Source: Chitinophagaceae bacterium (GTDB taxonomy: Bacteria > Bacteroidota > Bacteroidia > Chitinophagales > Chitinophagaceae). Taken from it: a stretch of DNA of 9,277 nucleotides. The notes beneath the pieces are model-generated. The model made no database searches. It worked only from the letters and a program-made list of their open reading frames with translations, and was not told the origin of the DNA. Each line of letters begins with the position of its first letter. Position 1 is the first letter of the stretch. The position numbers and the translations under genes were made by a program. Positions 5,688 through 9,277 of this stretch are shown piece after piece. The stretch is taken from the NCBI GenBank assembly GCA_021323155.1, contig JAJTCI010000073.1, positions 1-9,277 on the forward strand, read 5' to 3'.

Positions 5688-7502
5688 TTAGTGATGGTTG
5701 GTCTCGTTAGATCCAACCGGTGTTGTCTGCGGAATAAACTCCTGCCCGTCCTTACCGTAATCGTATGCCCAACGATGTACTTCAGGAATCTCGCCAGGCC
5801 AGTTACCGTGACCCGGGTTTATTGGAGTGGTCCACTCAAGTGTTGTAGCGCCCCATGGATTCTGCGAGCGTACTTTCCTTCCTTTCCAGATCGAGTAGAA
5901 AAAGTTGAACAGGAAGAGAAGCTGCACCGCGAATACGATCATCGCCACGATAGTGATGAATTTATTCAGGTCACCAAATTGTTTGAAGCTCTCCCACTGC
6001 GCATAATCGTAATAACGACGGGGCATACCGGCAAGTCCCGAATAGTGCATCGGCCAGAATATCAGGTAGGCGCCTGCCAATGTAACCCAGAAGTGAATAT
6101 ATCCCAGTGTATTATTCAGGTACCTGCCATACATCTTGGGATACCAGTGGTAAATGCCACAGAACATACCGAATATACCGGCCACACCCATTACAATATG
6201 GAAGTGTGCAACAACGAAATAAGTATCGTGGAGGTGAATATCCAATGCCGAGTTGCCGAGCCAGATACCGGTGAGGCCACCTGAAATGAACAAGCTCACA
6301 AAACCAATGGCGAACAACATAGCCGGTGTAAACCGAATGCTTCCGCGCCAGATAGTGGTGAGCCAGTTGAATACCTTGATGGCGGAAGGCACCGCGATCA
6401 GCAGCGTGAGCAACACGAAGAACGCACCGAGGAAAGGATTCAATCCCGTTACGAACATATGGTGGGCCCAAACGAGGAAGGCAAGGATGGTGATCGCAAA
6501 AAGAGAACCCACCATCGCCATGTAGCCGAAGATCGGTTTCCTTGAATTCACGGAGAGTACTTCGGACACCATACCCATTGCAGGGAGTATGATGATGTAC
6601 ACTTCCGGGTGACCAAGGAACCAGAAAAGGTGCTGGTAGAGGATCGCGTTACCACCTTCATTTGGCAATGCACCTACGTTATTAGCAGTAATGAAAATAT
6701 CAGATAGGTAAAAGCTCGTACCATAGTTACGGTCGAATATCAGGAGGATAAATCCTGACAGTAATACAGGGAATGACAATACACCAAGGATCGCGGTAAA
6801 AAACAGCGCCCAAATGGTGAGCGGCATCCTTGTCATGCTCATACCCTTGGTACGCATGTTAAGAATGGTGGCGATATAATTCAAACCTCCCAAAAGCGAG
6901 GACACTACGAACAGGGCCATCGCTATCAGCCATAAATCCATACCCGTGCCCGAACCCGGTTGCGCGGAAGCCAGTGCACTCAACGGCGGATACGCGGTCC
7001 AGCCACCGCTAAAAGGCCCGGTTTCTACGAAAAGCGATGAAAGCATTACGAGACTCGCGGCCAGGAAAAACCAATAGCTCAACATGTTCAGGAACGGAGA
7101 TGCCATGTCTCTTGCACCCACCTGAAGGGGGATGAGGAGATTCGCGAAAGTTCCGCTCAGGCCTGCAGTCAATACAAAGAACACCAGTACGGTACCGTGT
7201 ATGGTTACAAGCGAATAATATGATTCAGCGGTAATTTGTCCCTTATCGTTCACCCATTTGCCCAGCAGATCTTTCATCCAGGTGAATTCCGCATCCGGGT
7301 AGCCCAACTGGAAACGGAAGAGTACCGACATCAATCCACCAAGGATGGCCCAAACCATACCCGTGATCAGGAATTGCTTGGCGATCATTTTGTGATCCTG
7401 GCTAAAAACATATTTAGATATAAAAGACTCATGATGATGATGCCCATGGTGATCATCATGAGAATGTACGTCGTGTGAATGCAAAACAGCTTCGTTACTC
7501 AT
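5688..7502 (-). CDS. coxA: Cytochrome c oxidase subunit I (A1-type, aa3)
   Basis: The 604-residue catalytic subunit that reduces oxygen to water and pumps protons. All metal ligands are visible: H102 (IHGTVLVFF) and H435 for low-spin haem a, H433 for haem a3 (VVAHFHIVMG), and H298 (GHPEVY), H347 and H348 (WAHHMF) for CuB. Y302, the residue cross-linked to a CuB His in this family, and E300 place it in family A1. D-channel residues N121, D132 and N139 and the K-channel K376 (SAIKVFNW) are present, so proton pumping is expected. H425 and D426 are the subunit I side of the Mg site. The N-terminus has ten His in residues 8-24, before the conserved SFISKYVFSQDHK. It starts at ATG 7502, 21 bases after coxB, and ends with TAA TAA. 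Confidence 0.99.
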   Translation of the reverse strand: MSNEAVLHSHDVHSHDDHHGHHHHESFISKYVFSQDHKMIAKQFLITGMVWAILGGLMSVLFRFQLGYPDAEFTWMKDLLGKWVNDKGQITAESYYSLVTIHGTVLVFFVLTAGLSGTFANLLIPLQVGARDMASPFLNMLSYWFFLAASLVMLSSLFVETGPFSGGWTAYPPLSALASAQPGSGTGMDLWLIAMALFVVSSLLGGLNYIATILNMRTKGMSMTRMPLTIWALFFTAILGVLSFPVLLSGFILLIFDRNYGTSFYLSDIFITANNVGALPNEGGNAILYQHLFWFLGHPEVYIIILPAMGMVSEVLSVNSRKPIFGYMAMVGSLFAITILAFLVWAHHMFVTGLNPFLGAFFVLLTLLIAVPSAIKVFNWLTTIWRGSIRFTPAMLFAIGFVSLFISGGLTGIWLGNSALDIHLHDTYFVVAHFHIVMGVAGIFGMFCGIYHWYPKMYGRYLNNTLGYIHFWVTLAGAYLIFWPMHYSGLAGMPRRYYDYAQWESFKQFGDLNKFITIVAMIVFAVQLLFLFNFFYSIWKGRKVRSQNPWGATTLEWTTPINPGHGNWPGEIPEVHRWAYDYGKDGQEFIPQTTPVGSNETNHH

Positions 7503-7523
7503 ATCTGGTCTTTACAATATTAA

Positions 7524-8639
7524 TTAAGGTTTCAGCGCCACGGTTTGTCCTGCCGCGGGCTTTGCCGTAGTATCATTTACTGTTTTTTTCGTCGGGTCCA
7601 AATCAGGAAAAGCGGTGTAGTACGCTGGTTTCTGCATGGCCAGCCAGATCTTGAATTCATTTTCTTCTACTACTACAACCGTTCCTTTCATGGTATAGTG
7701 CCCGTTACCGCACATCTGGTCGCAGGCGATCTCGTAGTTAAAATTGGGATTGCCTGTGCGTTCTCTCATTTCAGCCGTAGTAGCCTGCGGCGTGAACCAC
7801 AGCGTTGTTGGCGTACCCGGAACGGCATCCATCTTCAACCTGAAATGTGGGAGACCTACGTTATGAACTACATCCATCGCGTTAATGATGAGCTTGACCG
7901 GTTTTCCTTTAGGCACATACATGATCTGCGGACTGAAGATGTCATTATAATTGGAGGTGTCAGCCTTAAATGTCATTTCGCGGCTGCCGCCCCTGGAATT
8001 CTTTACCTGGATAGTTGTGTCCCTCCAGATCTGACCAAGTTGGTTGCCGCCTGCAGGATCGATCAACCTGAAATATTTCTTGCCGAACTCACCGTCTTTG
8101 CCGGGGTAACGGAACATCCAGGAAAATTGTTTCCCAGTTACTTCAATCCTGAGGGCGTTGTCGGGCGCGTCACCAGTAAACTTGAACCAGTTACGCAAGC
8201 CAATTACAACGAGTACCGTTAAGAATATTGCCGGGATCACCGTCCAGATAATTTCAAGCTTCGTGTTGTGTGGGAAAAAAACTGCTTTCCTGTTGTCGCT
8301 CTCCTGGTATTTGAATGCAAACCAAAAAAGCAATATCTGCGTAAGAATGAACACTACGCCTGTAATAATAAGCGTCCACCACAGCATCTGGTCAACCAAC
8401 TCACCTTCGACGATCGCTGACCGGTAGGGCAGGAGGGTCTTATCGTAATAGAGTTCATTGCAATACCATACACCGATCAAACCCAGCACGAGAAACGCGA
8501 TCATCAAGAAGCCATTGATCCTGTTGTTCTGCCTGCGGGATACCTCCTCTCCTTTCAGAATAGATACATATTCGCTAGCCTTAGCGATCTGGAAGATCAC
8601 TACGAAGATCAAAACAATAACTGCTATTACAAAAAACAT
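7524..8639 (-). CDS. coxB: Cytochrome c oxidase subunit II (CuA subunit)
   Basis: 371 residues. It accepts electrons from cytochrome c at a binuclear CuA centre outside the membrane. CuA ligands are H259 (VVHNVGLPHF), C306, C310, H314 and M317 (CDQMCGNGHYTM); Q308 takes the place usually held by Glu. W174 in GKQFSWMF fits the aromatic electron-entry patch. The standard two-helix hairpin is at about 86-110 and 127-148. Before it lie two further hydrophobic segments (about 2-20 and 43-60) that canonical subunit II lacks. An insertion at about 183-235 within the cupredoxin domain and a Lys/Pro/Thr tail (345-371) add length. No CxxCH is present, so there is no fused cytochrome c. The ATG at 8639 lies 38 bases after the actF stop. 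Confidence 0.98.
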   Translation of the reverse strand: MFFVIAVIVLIFVVIFQIAKASEYVSILKGEEVSRRQNNRINGFLMIAFLVLGLIGVWYCNELYYDKTLLPYRSAIVEGELVDQMLWWTLIITGVVFILTQILLFWFAFKYQESDNRKAVFFPHNTKLEIIWTVIPAIFLTVLVVIGLRNWFKFTGDAPDNALRIEVTGKQFSWMFRYPGKDGEFGKKYFRLIDPAGGNQLGQIWRDTTIQVKNSRGGSREMTFKADTSNYNDIFSPQIMYVPKGKPVKLIINAMDVVHNVGLPHFRLKMDAVPGTPTTLWFTPQATTAEMRERTGNPNFNYEIACDQMCGNGHYTMKGTVVVVEENEFKIWLAMQKPAYYTAFPDLDPTKKTVNDTTAKPAAGQTVALKP

Positions 8640-8677
8640 CGTATCTAAGGTTTTATCTGGTTATCTCTATCCAACAA

Positions 8678-9277
8678 TTATGTGTGATGAATGATACTCT
8701 CTTTCAGGAACGGGTGGTGTTTCGCCACCAGCGGTTTGCTGGCGAGCGCTTTTCCTGTAAAGAATATTAATATGCCAACGAACAGTGCTAATACTCCAAA
8801 GTCAAACCACCAGTAGCTTCCCCAGGTAACGTAACCTGGCGAAATACTGCCGATGACCATCTGGTAGAAATCCATCCAGTGACCAAAAATGATTAGCACT
8901 GCCATAAAGGTCATCAACGTATAATTCCGTTTAGATCCGCGTCGCATCAATATCAGGAGCGGACAAATAAAATTGATGATGAGGTTCATGAAGAAGATGC
9001 CTTTGTAAGGCCCTTTCACACGGTGCCAGAAATAAACTGTTTCCTCAGGCTGGTTCGAATACCATATAAGCATGTATTGCGAGAACCAGAGGTAACACCA
9101 GAAGATAGAGAATGCAAACATGAATTTACCGAGGTCATGAAGGTGTTCTTCGTTCACCAGTTCCAGGTAGCCTTTGTTCTTGAGGTAGATAACCCAGATG
9201 GCGATCAATGACATGCCCGCTACGAACGAACTCGCAAAAGTATACCAGCTGTACATGGTGGAATACCAGTGTGCGTC
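8678..9277 (-). CDS. actF: Alternative complex III membrane subunit ActF, C-terminal part
   Basis: The frame is open to the right edge, so the N-terminal half lies outside; 199 residues are visible. They begin DAHWYSTMYSWYTFAS, a conserved block typical of the ActF/ActC (NrfD-like) membrane subunits, so the Met at 9256 is internal and not a start. About five membrane segments are visible. HDLGKFMFAFSIFWCYLWFSQYMLIWY, split here as HDLGKFMFAF and SQYMLIWY, is typical of the family and of quinol:cytochrome c oxidoreductase subunit 2. Alternative complex III oxidises menaquinol and passes electrons towards cytochrome c. The family is known to form a supercomplex with aa3 oxidase in Flavobacterium johnsoniae. 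Placement directly before coxB fits the common order actABCDEF-coxBA. ActF versus ActC rests on this position. Confidence 0.92.
   Translation of the reverse strand, partial: DAHWYSTMYSWYTFASSFVAGMSLIAIWVIYLKNKGYLELVNEEHLHDLGKFMFAFSIFWCYLWFSQYMLIWYSNQPEETVYFWHRVKGPYKGIFFMNLIINFICPLLILMRRGSKRNYTLMTFMAVLIIFGHWMDFYQMVIGSISPGYVTWGSYWWFDFGVLALFVGILIFFTGKALASKPLVAKHHPFLKESIIHHT

Noticed and set aside
5691..6284. 197-codon open frame on the + strand
   Set aside because: It lies wholly opposite coxA, whose frame has full family conservation; the composition is a shadow of the coding strand.
7545..8222. 225-codon open frame on the + strand
   Set aside because: It is antisense to coxB and resembles no family I recognise.
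9254..9256. ATG as start of a 192-residue protein
   Set aside because: The upstream residues DAHWYST are a conserved part of ActF, so this Met is internal.

Overview
This window is a stretch of aerobic respiratory chain genes from a Bacteroidota bacterium, most likely in or near Chitinophagaceae. That placement is inferred from four things: a protein with a type IX secretion (T9SS) sorting tail, an alternative complex III gene next to the oxidase genes, a pair of subunit III genes, and TAnnTTTG-type promoter candidates. Gene density is very high, no gap exceeds 100 bases, and no mobile element, tRNA, rRNA or CRISPR array was seen.

Layout. Bases 2-1336 (+ strand) hold the 3' part of a secreted endonuclease I family nuclease with a T9SS C-terminal domain. 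Everything else lies on the - strand and reads right to left: the C-terminal half of actF (alternative complex III, 8678-9277, running off the window), coxB (7524-8639), coxA (5688-7502), two hairpins (5621-5682), ctaB (4639-5595), a short coxC (4022-4597), a longer coxC (3277-3945), a subunit IV gene (2798-3256), a hairpin with a T-tract (2731-2765), an SCO copper chaperone (1885-2730) and a DUF420 membrane protein (1337-1882). The nuclease and the DUF420 gene converge with directly abutting stop codons.

How the genes work together. Alternative complex III oxidises menaquinol and passes electrons to an A1-type cytochrome aa3 oxidase. CoxA carries all the haem and copper ligands and the D- and K-channel residues; CoxB carries the CuA site. 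CtaB makes haem O, the precursor of haem A; the haem A synthase CtaA is not in the window. SCO is the likely CuA metallochaperone, and DUF420 is a family with an assembly role for aa3 oxidases in Firmicutes. No CxxCH haem c motif is present in any visible protein, so the oxidase is not a caa3 fusion and must receive electrons from a separate cytochrome c domain, probably one in complex III.

I see no undescribed system here. The points most worth a second look are regulatory: a terminator-like hairpin whose loop is a good match to the Bacteroidota -7 element, and two strong hairpins between coxA and ctaB. Smaller protein points are a Gln replacing the usual Glu in the CuA loop, an extra N-terminal membrane pair in CoxB, a His-rich CoxA N-terminus and a doubly anchored SCO.
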